Of a stretch of DNA of 55,757 bases, positions 1 through 8,617 are shown piece after piece. This stretch comes from CAZQYB01 sp964582985 (lineage in GTDB: Bacteria > Planctomycetota > Phycisphaerae > Sedimentisphaerales > Anaerobacaceae), in the NCBI GenBank assembly GCA_964582985.1, contig CAZOUM010000011.1, positions 1-55,757 of the forward strand, written 5' to 3'. The translations under genes and the position numbers were made by a program. Numbering within the stretch: the stretch's first letter is position 1; every line of letters begins with the position of its first letter. The notes under the pieces were generated by a model that worked only from the letters and a program-made list of their open reading frames with translations, was not told the origin of the DNA and did not search any database.

Positions 1-20
1 AAAATTATGTTCTGTAACCG

Positions 21-197
21 TTTACCCCATTAGAGGCTCATTGTATTTGCGTGAACCCCGTTAGAAATTCTATAACGAGCAGTAATACGATACAAAGACC
101 AGAATTTTCTAACGGGGTGAAGTTGAAATGGTTTATAAATATATGTTGATTTGAGGAAACAAAAAATGTTTTGTTGTAAGCCTCTAACGGGGTGAAA
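21..197. repeat. Nested inverted repeats built on an 11-mer ACCCCRTTAGA
   Basis: Four copies of one 11-base core are arranged as two nested inverted pairs. The left copies are at 24-34 and 55-65; the right copies, in reverse complement (TCTAACGGGGT), are at 108-118 and 183-193. The outer arms (21-38 and 179-197) share a GAGGCT extension and the inner arms (53-71 and 101-119) share AGAAATTCT-like ends, so each pair has its own matching flanks. This looks like a REP/BIME-type or small non-autonomous palindromic element in the spacer before trpA. No protein gene is visible here. Confidence 0.6.
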
Positions 198-238
198 TGG
201 GAAATGTCAGATTGATAATTGATTAAGGCGTGCAAGGG

Positions 239-1042
239 ATGAAAACATATAAGCAGCTTTTTTCTGAGCTGGATAGAGCGGCATTGATACCGTTCTTTGT
301 GATTGGTGACCCGGATTTCGAAACGAGTCTTGCGATTGTAAAGACGGCTATCGATGCCGGAGCTGATGTTTTGGAACTGGGCATACCATTCTCGGACCCG
401 ATAGCAGACGGCCCGACAATCCAAAAGGCTGATATTCGCTCGCTCAATGCCGGTATGAGTGTCCAAAAGGCGCTGGAGTTTATTCAGGAGGTCAAGAATT
501 ACAGGGACATTCCAATTGGACTGCTGATGTACTACAACCTCGTTTATCAGTATGGGACGGAGAAATTTTTCAGCGACTTTCACAAGGCCGGCGGTAACAG
601 TGTTTTAGTTGCGGATTTGAGTATTGATGATGCCGATGAAATTATCGAACCAGCCAAGTCGGCGGGTCTTGACACCGTATTTATGGTGACGCCGAACACC
701 GACCCGGAGAGGATGAAGCTGATCGCCTCCAAGACTACGGGCTTTATTTATACCGTCTCGCTGCTGGGCGTTACAGGCACCCGTGAGAAACTCTCTGATA
801 CGGTCGAAGAGCTGGTAGGTAAATTAAAGAAACTAACCAATGTACCCGTTTGCGTAGGTTTTGGAATCAGCAAACCCGAACACGCGGCAGCAATTGCCGA
901 AGCAGGAGCCGACGGTGTAATAATCGGCTCAAAAATAGTGAGCCTGATTGAGGAAAATCTGGCCAACAGAGAAAAAATGCTTTCTGAAGTTTCAACATTT
1001 TTGGCCGAAATCAAAGACGCAATTTCAGCCCACACCAATTAG
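239..1042 (+). CDS. trpA: Tryptophan synthase alpha subunit
   Basis: TrpA cleaves indole-3-glycerol phosphate to indole and glyceraldehyde 3-phosphate and passes indole to TrpB in the cytoplasmic tryptophan synthase complex. The whole TIM-barrel is present (267 residues, normal for the family). The catalytic glutamate lies in LELGIPFSDP (Glu46) and the catalytic aspartate in ADGPTIQ (Asp57), matching Glu49 and Asp60 of the E. coli enzyme; the phosphate-binding end (GFGISKPEH, then GADGVIIGSKIV) is intact. An in-frame GTG at 230 is possible, but AAGG at 225-228 is better spaced for ATG 239. The rest of the trp operon would lie to the left, outside the window. Confidence 0.95.
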   Translation: MKTYKQLFSELDRAALIPFFVIGDPDFETSLAIVKTAIDAGADVLELGIPFSDPIADGPTIQKADIRSLNAGMSVQKALEFIQEVKNYRDIPIGLLMYYNLVYQYGTEKFFSDFHKAGGNSVLVADLSIDDADEIIEPAKSAGLDTVFMVTPNTDPERMKLIASKTTGFIYTVSLLGVTGTREKLSDTVEELVGKLKKLTNVPVCVGFGISKPEHAAAIAEAGADGVIIGSKIVSLIEENLANREKMLSEVSTFLAEIKDAISAHTN

Positions 1043-1043
1043 G

Positions 1044-1119
1044 CAAGACTCAAGACCCAAGACTCAAGACCCAGGACTGAAGTTGAGTCTTTTGTCTTGC
1101 GTCTTGTGTCCTGCGTCTT
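1044..1119 (+). repeat. Heptad-repeat imperfect hairpin after trpA
   Basis: Starting 2 bases after the trpA stop there are five consecutive 7-base units of the type CAAGACT/CAAGACC (1044-1078). After a 6-base spacer come five units of the complementary type, such as GAGTCTT and GCGTCTT (1085-1119). The arms pair with about 27 of 35 matches in one register and in other registers shifted by seven. It lies between trpA and a convergent gene and could end transcription or be a mobile palindrome. No T-run follows it directly. Confidence 0.55.
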
Positions 1120-1180
1120 TTCTGTTGTGCTCTCGGTTTTCGCTTTTTGTCCGGGGACGGACCGTTTAATCGCTTCTATG

Positions 1181-2011
1181 CTACGGATAATAATACCGGG
1201 GGTAATAGTTCAAGGTACGACCGATGCGGTCAATTATCCTACTGTTGGTTTCGACTTCATTCTCCAGTATTTCCAATCGTCCGGACAAAAGTCTATCCAT
1301 CCCAGAAATAGCTCTTTCAAGTTTTTGCTGGTTATCTTTCGTATTAGCCACAGTCTTATCGATCTGCAGACTGCTTTTAGTGGCCTTATCCTCAAGCTCC
1401 TTGAGCCGCGCTTCAATCGTCGCCTCAAACTCAAGTTTCTTCAGTTTGGCCCGAGACTCCACTTCTCTGACCCAAATCTTCCTGTCTGCCTGCAACTTTT
1501 TTATCTTCTCGCTTATTTCGACGGTTCTCTCGGAGTCCGGGCCTTGAGTTTGTTCTATTGACCGTTTGGCTTTTTCGCAGCAGCGAATTGCCTGTATAAA
1601 ATCATCCGGGTCGTCCCTGAAATCCCAGGTCCTTCCGGAAAAATATTCAGCAAGGTCCAGATAATATTTGGCCTCAGGTATATTCTTGAAGCGCAGAGTC
1701 CTGGTGTCGATTTCTCTCTTGCTGTAGGTAGCCACGATAATCCTGCTTCCGTCCAGGCGTTCGAGGGTAATTTTATTTTTATCTTCCGAGATTAGCTTTC
1801 CAAACACGAGCTTTTCGTCTCTCAGGTAAAAGTTGACCGTTCTAACGAAACTGGTTCTGGGCCTTGCAGTTCTTCGGGTAATTTCGGGGACCAACTGCTC
1901 TGTTTTACGCGTCGCTGCGTCCGGGCTTGTTTGCGCGTACGCGTTTGAAAAACTTCTGCAGGCAATAAGTAAAGCGAACGTTCCTGTGATTATGATGACT
2001 ACGTTTTTCAT
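1181..2011 (-). CDS. Exported coiled-coil protein of unknown function
   Basis: I do not recognise a family. ATG 2011 is chosen because GGGAGG lies just upstream; it gives a 276-residue protein with a clear signal peptide (KNVVIIITGTFALLIACRSF, cleavage near AYA-QT). A short beta-rich stretch follows (NFYLRDEKLVFGKLISEDKN and ITLERLDGSRIIVATYS), which resembles a small SH3-like or LSm-like fold. Next comes a region with an FxxAIRCCEKAKR helix, then a long charged coiled coil (about residues 155-260), and the protein ends in a tyrosine/proline-rich tail (YYPRYYYP). It is probably periplasmic or envelope-associated. It is convergent with trpA and probably monocistronic. Confidence 0.7.
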   Translation of the reverse strand: MKNVVIIITGTFALLIACRSFSNAYAQTSPDAATRKTEQLVPEITRRTARPRTSFVRTVNFYLRDEKLVFGKLISEDKNKITLERLDGSRIIVATYSKREIDTRTLRFKNIPEAKYYLDLAEYFSGRTWDFRDDPDDFIQAIRCCEKAKRSIEQTQGPDSERTVEISEKIKKLQADRKIWVREVESRAKLKKLEFEATIEARLKELEDKATKSSLQIDKTVANTKDNQQKLERAISGMDRLLSGRLEILENEVETNSRIIDRIGRTLNYYPRYYYP

Positions 2012-2178
2012 GGTTCTAACCTCCCAAAATATTTTGCTCCTTTGCAACCACTACATAAGAATTATACCAGATTTTTGGCCAAGCCACAGGAACAGCAAAA
2101 ATATTGGCTGCCTCAGGACTTGCCGACGTAAACTGTTTGTCTAATCGGTACTGGGCCGATGCGATTAGGGTGAGCCCC

Positions 2179-2195
2179 GCCCATCCCGGATGGGC
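2179..2195. repeat. Short perfect palindrome (REP-like)
   Basis: GCCCATCC and GGATGGGC form an 8-bp stem around a single C in the spacer between the exported coiled-coil gene and the debranching enzyme gene. It could help terminate transcription or be a REP-type unit. No T-run follows on either strand. Confidence 0.4.
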
Positions 2196-2276
2196 GAGGG
2201 TGAGAACGACCACAAGCGTGGCTTCATCGTCAAGGGAGATATACCACTTTGCGGTTTTTTGTGAAATATTAGTCGC

Positions 2277-4367
2277 TTAGCTGTTTATTAGCCGATACGC
2301 TCTTATCAGTTCGGCTACGCTCCAGGCCTGAGCAATGCAACCCCTTGGTTTGCGGGGGTTATCGCCGTCGAAAATCTCACAGACCTGTCCGAGGCAGCCA
2401 TCTTCGGTTAGATGCTGCATCAGCGGCTCGATAAACTCAGCCGCTTTTCTTTTGCTCTTTCGGCTGAAGTCATTGACCTTCAAATATGCTTCCACAAACG
2501 GCCCAATTAGATAGGGCCATACCGTGCCCTGATGATAAGCCTCGTCTCGCTGTTGCTGTGGGCCTGTATATTGACCTTTGTACCGACTGTCCGCAGCGCA
2601 CAATGTTCGCAGGCCGTAAGGTGTGAGCAGATTCTTTTGGACTGCCTCGACCACCAGAACCTGCTCGCGGCGAGTCAGGGCGGAAAAAGGAAGTGACACA
2701 GCAAATATCTGGTTTGGCCTAAGGGTGGCGTCAGCCGAGCCATCAGGCAGAATGCTATCGTTTAAGCAGCCAGCAGCCTCGTTCCAAAATAATTTGCAAA
2801 AGCCGTTTTTAGCTTTGTCTGCCATAGTGCGGTAGTGTTTTGTGGTCTTTGTATCTCGTCGCTTAGTATAATACTCAGCGAGCCAGCAAAGAGCGTTATA
2901 CCACAGGGCGTTTATCTCTACCGCTTTTCCATAGCGAGCCGTCATAGCAAGGCCGTCATACTTGGCATCCATCCAGGTCAACTGAGTTTCCTCGCTGCCT
3001 GCGGTTATAAGCCCATCAGCATCAGCACAGATGCCAAACCGTGTGCCTTTGTGATAAGAATCCACAATCCAACGGATTGTCGGAAGAAGATGTTGCGCGA
3101 AGGTCTGGGAATCGCCGGCAGCATATAGATATTGGAAAGCCGCGTTGATGAACCAAAGGGAAGCATCGACACTATTGAAGTAGGCTGTATCGCTGTAGTC
3201 GTCAAAGCGATTTGGAATCATACCCTCATCGACAGCTGCGGCAAAGGTAGTCAAGACCGACTTTGCGTCATCGGCTCTGCCGGTTGAGAGCAGCAGACCG
3301 GGCAAAGATATGAAAGCATCTCTGCCCCAGTCGGCAAACCAAGGGAAGCCGGCTAAAATTGTAGTTCGCGGCACATGATGTGTGTCACGGGTTCCCGGGC
3401 CCATTGCACGTTTTGCAATGAATTGGTCGGCTGCTAAACAAAGCGTTCTGAGTTTTTCGTCTCTGGTTTTCGCACAAGTAATAATTCTGCTTTGGTATTT
3501 ATGCAAATCCTCACAAACCGCTTCGAGGTCCGGTGATGACGAGGTCTCTTTCTGTTGTTTAGCGATATCGGCCTGTACCGGGCCTGCCGCCAACTCCGGC
3601 TTGCAGTGGTCGCTGAGATTTGCCCAAAGAACAATTTTGACCGGCGAATCCACACGGCACTTAAAAAAACCAGGTGACCACAAATCTTCTACAAACTCCT
3701 GGCCTCTTTCTCTATCACTGCGATATATGAAATTAAACCACCACTGCCGGTCCTTTCTGAAGTTCATAGAAGGACATTTCAAAAACAGCTCGCAGCTATC
3801 CGGTGCGTTATGGCGAATTGACAAGCCGTCCTCAACCCAGGTTGAGCACAACGGCGCGTAGGATTTTTGCAGTGCGTGGAAGTCCCGCAAGCCAATAAAA
3901 GGACGTAAAACAAATTCCGCGGGCTTTTCAATATTTGTAAAATCGTACACAAGCGCAACCATATCTATGTTGCGGAGAAGATATACGGATTTGGTCAGTT
4001 CGAGCTTGTCCAATCGATAATCGAAATGCACACCGGTATCTCGACTGAACTGCTTTATGTACTTAAAGCCCTGCGGCGCAAATTTCTCGTTAAATTCAAA
4101 GGTTGAAAGGCTAAATACCTTCCCATCAAATATCACCATCTCCAGGCAGTTAGCGAACGCCATTATTCTGCCGGCCAGTGGGTTGACCGAGCCGATGAGC
4201 AGCCCGTGATATCTTCGGGTATTGCAGCCGACAATCGTTGATGATGCGTAGCCACCACGCTCATTAGTCAGCAGCCATTCTTTGGTCAGTGAGTCATCAA
4301 TGGGCCTTTCATTCATTGGTACAGAGATGATTTTGGCACTGTCGGCTTTTTGCAGCGTTAACACCAT
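2277..4367 (-). CDS. Glycogen debranching enzyme (amylo-alpha-1,6-glucosidase, GDE_N/GDE_C type)
   Basis: This enzyme is predicted to remove alpha-1,6 branches from glycogen or maltodextrin in the cytoplasm. The N-terminal domain opens with KEWLLTNERGGYASSTI and NTRRYHGLL, the signature of bacterial GDE_N. The C-terminal (alpha/alpha)6 barrel carries WFADWGRDAFISLPGLLLS, DASLWFINAAFQY, LTWMDAK and DEAYHQGTVWPYLIGPF, characteristic of the GH133-type catalytic domain. ATG 4367 has AGGA seven bases upstream and gives 696 residues. A TTG at 4448 would add 27 residues and overlap the GH57 stop by four bases (TTGA), so translational coupling is possible. It is the last gene of a GT4-GH57-GDE operon. 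Confidence 0.88.
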   Translation of the reverse strand: MVLTLQKADSAKIISVPMNERPIDDSLTKEWLLTNERGGYASSTIVGCNTRRYHGLLIGSVNPLAGRIMAFANCLEMVIFDGKVFSLSTFEFNEKFAPQGFKYIKQFSRDTGVHFDYRLDKLELTKSVYLLRNIDMVALVYDFTNIEKPAEFVLRPFIGLRDFHALQKSYAPLCSTWVEDGLSIRHNAPDSCELFLKCPSMNFRKDRQWWFNFIYRSDRERGQEFVEDLWSPGFFKCRVDSPVKIVLWANLSDHCKPELAAGPVQADIAKQQKETSSSPDLEAVCEDLHKYQSRIITCAKTRDEKLRTLCLAADQFIAKRAMGPGTRDTHHVPRTTILAGFPWFADWGRDAFISLPGLLLSTGRADDAKSVLTTFAAAVDEGMIPNRFDDYSDTAYFNSVDASLWFINAAFQYLYAAGDSQTFAQHLLPTIRWIVDSYHKGTRFGICADADGLITAGSEETQLTWMDAKYDGLAMTARYGKAVEINALWYNALCWLAEYYTKRRDTKTTKHYRTMADKAKNGFCKLFWNEAAGCLNDSILPDGSADATLRPNQIFAVSLPFSALTRREQVLVVEAVQKNLLTPYGLRTLCAADSRYKGQYTGPQQQRDEAYHQGTVWPYLIGPFVEAYLKVNDFSRKSKRKAAEFIEPLMQHLTEDGCLGQVCEIFDGDNPRKPRGCIAQAWSVAELIRAYRLINS

Positions 4368-4444
4368 TTTATTCCTAAAAAAGTTTTCGCGTAAAATATA
4401 AAGACCAGAGTTGTGTAAAATAGCGAAAAGCGAATCGGGGACGC

Positions 4445-5692
4445 TCAACTTACCAGTTGTAAATCGGGCGGGTTTTTGTTCTGCATAAGATTGCGAAACT
4501 CAGTCCCTGTTACCCCCTTAGAACAGCGGCTATGCAGATTGTCCAGCACGTTCATAAAATTGATATAGGAGTCGTACGGCGAATTATAGGGATTGAAGTA
4601 TTTATGCACGTCACCGTCGGCGAAGTATTTCGTGCACATATAGTAAAAATGGTCCGACGCCTGCAATTTGCGCCAGTCTGCGATGATTTTCTCGTCGCCG
4701 GCCTTCTTGATTTTTTTTTCGAGCTGGTAAAGCTCGTGAATGGCATTTGATTGCATTGCGTTTCCGAGCCAGGCCGAGAGGTCTCTTTCCGTATCTGCCC
4801 AGCTTATCAAATGCGGCGTATCGATTGTGCCGACAGGCTCATAACATTCAATTACCTCGCTTGGAGTTTTGAAATCGTTGTCCGGATGCTTGAGAATCTG
4901 TTCCGGCAGGTGCCGCATAAAATCGAATATGCCCGTATCTTCCCATTGATGCTCGCCGAATGTTTCGTAATCCATAAACAGATTGACGACATATCCGTTT
5001 CCATTAACGTCACTTATCCATCGGGCGAACTTACCGGCCGTCAAAGGCCATTCCGACCAATCCCGGTTTGAAAACCTAAAGGCAATGTCATCGCTGAGCG
5101 CATAATTTTTCAAAAGCAGCTTCAGCTTGCTGCAACCTTTTGGCCGATAGACGAAATTCGGACTTCTAAAGCCGAGGATATGGTCCGCTCCCTCGGTCAT
5201 TATTGCGTCGAACTGTCCCAGTGACTCGATAAGAGCAGCCAAATCATTGTTGTATATCAATTCTGTATTTCTAAATACCCGCGGCCTTTGACCAAAAAGA
5301 GAGTGAATCGTTTCAGACTGTTTATTCACCTGCTCTATGAATTCATCACGAGAATATAGAAAGCTCAAACTGTGGTAATACGTCTCAGCCAAGAACTCCA
5401 CGCAGCCGGTTTCCGCCAGGGCGTCAAATGTGCTCAATACTTCCGGCGAATACTGTTGGAGCTGCTCCAGCAATACCCCCGTTATGCAGTATGCCACCCT
5501 GAATCTGCCGTCGTATCTTCGTATAGTGTCGAGAATTAATCGATTGGCCGGGAGATAACATTTGTTTGCCACCTTCCTACAAATGGAAGCGTTTTTATAA
5601 TCGTCAAAATAGCGGTCATTCTTATCAAATACCGTGTAGTGTCTCAATCGCAGGGGCTGATGCACTTGAAAATAAAAGCACACGGAAGCCAT
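4445..5692 (-). CDS. GH57 alpha-amylase-like glycoside hydrolase
   Basis: A family GH57 protein (415 residues) predicted to act on alpha-1,4-glucans, as a retaining amylase or glucanotransferase in the cytoplasm; no signal peptide is seen. The GH57 motifs are visible in order: FQVHQPLR (His11), a region-3-like NTELIYNND with the likely nucleophile Glu144, and LFMDYETFGEHQW with the likely acid/base Asp241. ATG 5692 is the only sensible start. It lies 58 bases after the GT4 gene and overlaps the longer version of the debranching gene, so the three enzymes are probably co-expressed for glycogen turnover. Its substrate specificity cannot be read from the sequence. Confidence 0.88.
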   Translation of the reverse strand: MASVCFYFQVHQPLRLRHYTVFDKNDRYFDDYKNASICRKVANKCYLPANRLILDTIRRYDGRFRVAYCITGVLLEQLQQYSPEVLSTFDALAETGCVEFLAETYYHSLSFLYSRDEFIEQVNKQSETIHSLFGQRPRVFRNTELIYNNDLAALIESLGQFDAIMTEGADHILGFRSPNFVYRPKGCSKLKLLLKNYALSDDIAFRFSNRDWSEWPLTAGKFARWISDVNGNGYVVNLFMDYETFGEHQWEDTGIFDFMRHLPEQILKHPDNDFKTPSEVIECYEPVGTIDTPHLISWADTERDLSAWLGNAMQSNAIHELYQLEKKIKKAGDEKIIADWRKLQASDHFYYMCTKYFADGDVHKYFNPYNSPYDSYINFMNVLDNLHSRCSKGVTGTEFRNLMQNKNPPDLQLVS

Positions 5693-5750
5693 ATCTTGTA
5701 TTCCAATCTCCTATTTTGTACTTTGTGTCACGATTAGCGTGATATACTTG

Positions 5751-7028
5751 TCAAACCGGGACCATTAGTTCCTCGTAAATTTTCGCGCACCTTTGTGCAC
5801 TATCTTTCCAGCGTAGCTTTCTTATCTCAAAATTACCGTGGTTTCTCAACGTGGCCTCCAAGGGCGGATACTTTAGAACGGCAATGATTTTGTTGGCAAT
5901 TTCGTTAACGTCCCAGAAGTCCACCTTGAGCGCATGCATTAATACCTCCGAGACACCACTTTGTTTGCTTATTATGACAGGCACATCGTTGCCCAATGCC
6001 TCAAGTGGCGCGATGCCAAATGGCTCTGATACCGAAGGCATTACATACAGGTCAGCCATTCTATATATCTTCCGGACATCTTCGCCTCGCAGAAAGCCAG
6101 TGAACAGGACCTTGTGCCCGATTCCGAGCCCTGCAGCCATCTCGACCGCACGATGCATCATATCGCCGGAGCCAGCCATAACGAACTTGACGTTATCCAT
6201 AACTTCAAGGACCCTTTTTGCGGCTGCGAGGAAATACTCCGGACCTTTCTGCATTGTGATTCGGCCTAAGAACAAGACGATTTTTTCATCTTTTCTGATA
6301 CCGGTTTTGTCCAGAGGCCAATTGCCGTTGTGCTCCACACCATTATAGACAACTTCAACCTTTTCTCCGCTAACGCCGTATCGACTGATTATAATATTGC
6401 GTGTATAATGGCTGACGGCGATTACCTTATCCGCCGTATGCATGCCTTTTCGCTCAATGTCATAAATCGTCTGGTTGACATGCTCGCCGCTGCGGTCGAA
6501 CTCGGTGGAGTGCACGTGCACAATCAGGGGCTTTCTGCTCATTGTCGCCACCGCAATTGCCGCGGGGTAAGTCATCCAGTCATGAGCGTGGATAACGTCA
6601 AATTGCTCATTTTCAGCTAATTCAACAGCGGCTACGGCATATCGGTGGACCTCAGCGTACATATCGCCGCTGTAGTCTGTTCCGCCAATAGAGCTGATTC
6701 CGCTGCCGTGCATCTTTTGTTTTTGTCTCAAAGCTTCTTCGATTCGCCGCTGGTAAGCGTCCGGGGTGGAATAGGGCTGCAGTGGTGACTGGATTGTTCG
6801 AAATTTTACATTTTTTAGAGGGCCGAACTTAAAAGTGGCTGCAGATGTCTGGCAACCGGGGCTTAGCAGTTTCACATGGGTGGTATATTTGCTCTCTATC
6901 ATGGTCGGCAACACAAAGGTTATTTCTATGCCCAGCTGGTCCATTGCCCTGGTAAGTCCGTAGCAGGCCGTACCCAGTCCCCCGCTGATAAACGGGGGAA
7001 ACTCCCATCCCAACATCAAAACCTTCAT
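5751..7028 (-). CDS. GT4-family glycosyltransferase, glycogen synthase-like
   Basis: A 425-residue GT-B fold enzyme. The N-terminal domain starts MKVLMLGWEFPPFISGGLGT, the pattern shared by GlgA (GT5) and GlgA-like GT4 enzymes, and contains FDVIHAHDWMTYPAAI. The C-terminal nucleotide-sugar domain has VLFLGRITMQKGPEYFL and MPSVSEPFGIAPLEALG, the E-x7-E donor-binding motif. Leading an operon with GH57 and debranching genes suggests it makes or extends alpha-glucan in the cytoplasm; this is inferred from context. ATG 7028 is preceded by AGGGGG. Other GT4 activities, such as lipopolysaccharide synthesis, remain possible but fit the neighbours less well. Confidence 0.85.
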   Translation of the reverse strand: MKVLMLGWEFPPFISGGLGTACYGLTRAMDQLGIEITFVLPTMIESKYTTHVKLLSPGCQTSAATFKFGPLKNVKFRTIQSPLQPYSTPDAYQRRIEEALRQKQKMHGSGISSIGGTDYSGDMYAEVHRYAVAAVELAENEQFDVIHAHDWMTYPAAIAVATMSRKPLIVHVHSTEFDRSGEHVNQTIYDIERKGMHTADKVIAVSHYTRNIIISRYGVSGEKVEVVYNGVEHNGNWPLDKTGIRKDEKIVLFLGRITMQKGPEYFLAAAKRVLEVMDNVKFVMAGSGDMMHRAVEMAAGLGIGHKVLFTGFLRGEDVRKIYRMADLYVMPSVSEPFGIAPLEALGNDVPVIISKQSGVSEVLMHALKVDFWDVNEIANKIIAVLKYPPLEATLRNHGNFEIRKLRWKDSAQRCAKIYEELMVPV

Positions 7029-7608
7029 ATCGCGCCCCCTATGTTATTTACGTAACTCCCAAGTGAATAGGGACTTATAATCAATTCCTTTCTGAAATTC
7101 GAAACAGCAACTGCCCCAGTCCGCAAACTGCCCGGTTACGCACCCGGACTTTGCTTTGCCGTTAAGCACCTTATCGGCAAGAAATTATACAATCTTAACC
7201 GAGCGCGAATAAAAAACGCCGCGTCCAGCCTGCTATCTACTATATAAATCGGGATTTTCGTTCAGATAAATCCAACAAATTTCGCCAAAAATACCTATTC
7301 TTATACTGATAAGCTGGATTTTATGGGTCGAAGGCTGAAGTAAAAAGTGCAAAAAATAAAATAACGACCATTTGCCGACGAGTCCAGTAATGCTGCTGGA
7401 TTCGTTTGAGCGAAGACGCAACCTGGAATGAGTAACTGACAATAAGCGGGTGAGGTTCAAAAGTGTGGGCAATCCCCGAGCAAAGAGCCGTTTCGCTCCG
7501 AGAAGAAACGAAACGGCTCAAGTCAAACAACGTTGCCGTAGACGTAAGGTGCGTAACCAGAAGATGTTAGCACATAGTTTGTTCCCACTTTGCTGGGGAA
7601 TGACAGTT
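7029..7608. other. 580-base gene-poor spacer
   Basis: Short open frames occur here but none has a ribosome binding site or protein-like composition. The left part should hold the promoter of the glycogen operon. The only clear structure is the hairpin at 7485-7519. Confidence 0.5.
7485..7519. repeat. Perfect 11-bp stem hairpin
   Basis: GAGCCGTTTCG and CGAAACGGCTC form a perfect 11-bp stem with a 13-base loop. Read on the minus strand it is followed by TTTGC, so it may serve as a terminator for the histone-fold gene that ends about 90 bases away, but the T-run is short. Confidence 0.4.
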
Positions 7609-7794
7609 TTAGATATCCTGGGCCTTGATGGTGCTTCGACGATTGGCCTTGGCCCGGACAGCAGCAGCATCAAGCATACCATAAAGAGCATCATTGATTG
7701 CTCCGAGCGCTTCAGATGAGGTCATCATCTTTTTGCTCTTGATATAGGCCTTGACCTTGCTGACCACAACGAGAGACTCTTTTTGCTTTGCCAT
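7609..7794 (-). CDS. Small bacterial histone-fold DNA-binding protein
   Basis: A 61-residue protein that I read as a single-domain histone fold. The N-terminal helix (SLVVVSKVKAYIKSK) is followed by a long central helix (about residues 25-50, SSEALGAINDALYGMLDAAA). The C-terminal stretch ANRRSTIKAQDI mirrors the archaeal histone GRKTIKAEDI, keeping the R-x-T pair (Arg53, Thr55) and the Arg-to-Asp spacing of seven (Arg53, Asp60). It ends where archaeal histones continue helix 3. Size and layout resemble the small bacterial histones described in Bdellovibrio. ATG 7794 has GGGAG about ten bases upstream; longer in-frame extensions have no such site. It stands alone behind a strong promoter, which fits an abundant nucleoid protein. 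Function is inferred from motif similarity. Confidence 0.75.
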   Translation of the reverse strand: MAKQKESLVVVSKVKAYIKSKKMMTSSEALGAINDALYGMLDAAAVRAKANRRSTIKAQDI

Positions 7795-7877
7795 TCTCTT
7801 AATTCTCCCTGTCAAAAAGTTAAATTTTATTAGTCCGGCATCAAATCCCTGGAGCCGGCACATCGTCAGTCCGTATT

Positions 7878-7906
7878 TTATTACACACGGCACACAGAAT
7901 TTGCAA
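7878..7906 (-). promoter_or_regulatory. Sigma70-type promoter of the histone-fold gene
   Basis: On the minus strand TTGCAA (7906-7901), a 17-base spacer and TAATAA (7883-7878) give a near-consensus promoter about 85 bases before the histone-fold start codon. Confidence 0.6.
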
Positions 7907-8046
7907 TAAAAAAATAGGCTCAACCGCTAAATTTCTGCAAGTATACCGTCTGTAGGCGAAAAAGTGCTGATAGCCCCATAGGCAAATGGCTCTTTTCGCT
8001 GCAAGCCCCTAATTTTTGAGAATTTGAATAATTTAGGGCGAACATT

Positions 8047-8076
8047 TTGACGAAAATATGTAAACGAATGTATTTT
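8047..8076 (+). promoter_or_regulatory. Candidate promoter for the DUF2007-like gene
   Basis: TTGACG at 8047-8052, an 18-base spacer and TATTTT at 8071-8076, about 50 bases before the start codon at 8129. The -35 is good and the -10 is moderate. Confidence 0.35.
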
Positions 8077-8128
8077 TGAAACCGATTAGCCAAGAAGAAA
8101 GGACGGATTTGTTCCGGAGATTAAGAAA

Positions 8129-8449
8129 ATGGCAAGACGTCCCAAAAAAACTCAAAAATCACAAGCTAAACTACAGGACTTTGTCATAGTTACTTTTGCC
8201 GAAGATTTGGAACAGGCCAAGGAACGCGAAGCGCTGCTGAGAAACAATGATATCCCCGCTATTGTCAGGCAGCAAGACGAGGGGTCGCCAGATGCTAAGG
8301 GTATTGCCATAATGGTCCCCGAAGAGTTTCTTGACGAAGCACACGTAGTAATCGAGTCGCAAGATGCCTACGATGACTTTTATGATTTGGCATTGGAAGA
8401 CGAAGAGGAGGCTGATTTCGACAGCGACGTTTTCGAGGATGACTTTTAG
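8129..8449 (+). CDS. DUF2007-like small protein with acidic tail
   Basis: A 106-residue cytoplasmic protein. The basic N-terminus (MARRPKKTQKSQAKLQ) is followed by a ferredoxin-like alpha/beta domain of the DUF2007 type: DFVIVTFAEDLEQAKEREAL, LLRNNDIPAIVRQQD, then GIAIMVPEEFLDEAHVVIES. In that family the domain is called a putative signal-transducing or protein-binding module, with no established reaction. The last 25 residues are almost all Asp/Glu/Phe. CGGAG lies 9-10 bases before ATG 8129. A terminator-like hairpin follows at 8533. The family call is moderate; the coding call is firm. Confidence 0.7.
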   Translation: MARRPKKTQKSQAKLQDFVIVTFAEDLEQAKEREALLRNNDIPAIVRQQDEGSPDAKGIAIMVPEEFLDEAHVVIESQDAYDDFYDLALEDEEEADFDSDVFEDDF

Positions 8450-8532
8450 TATGCTCGCGTTCGCCGGTGAGAGGCGTTCCGCGAATTGCAAGCGATTGCC
8501 GGCCTTGTTTCGTGTGAACACTTAGTAGCTGA

Positions 8533-8564
8533 ACAGCTCGGCCCGATTGTGCCGGGCTGTTTTA
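8533..8564 (+). terminator. Rho-independent terminator
   Basis: ACAGCTCGGC and GCCGGGCTGT form a 10-bp stem with one G-T pair and an 8-base loop, followed directly by TTTT. It ends the unit of the gene at 8129-8449. Confidence 0.75.
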
Positions 8565-8617
8565 CGGTGCAGTAATTATTCTCAAGCTCACGGGACAAAA
8601 AACTGGGGAACATATAA

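Noticed and set aside
38..583. A 181-codon frame on the minus strand opposite trpA
   Set aside because: It is antisense to a clear trpA, has no ribosome binding site and crosses the inverted repeats.
1097..1561. A 154-codon plus-strand frame after trpA
   Set aside because: It starts inside the heptad hairpin and runs antisense to the exported coiled-coil gene.
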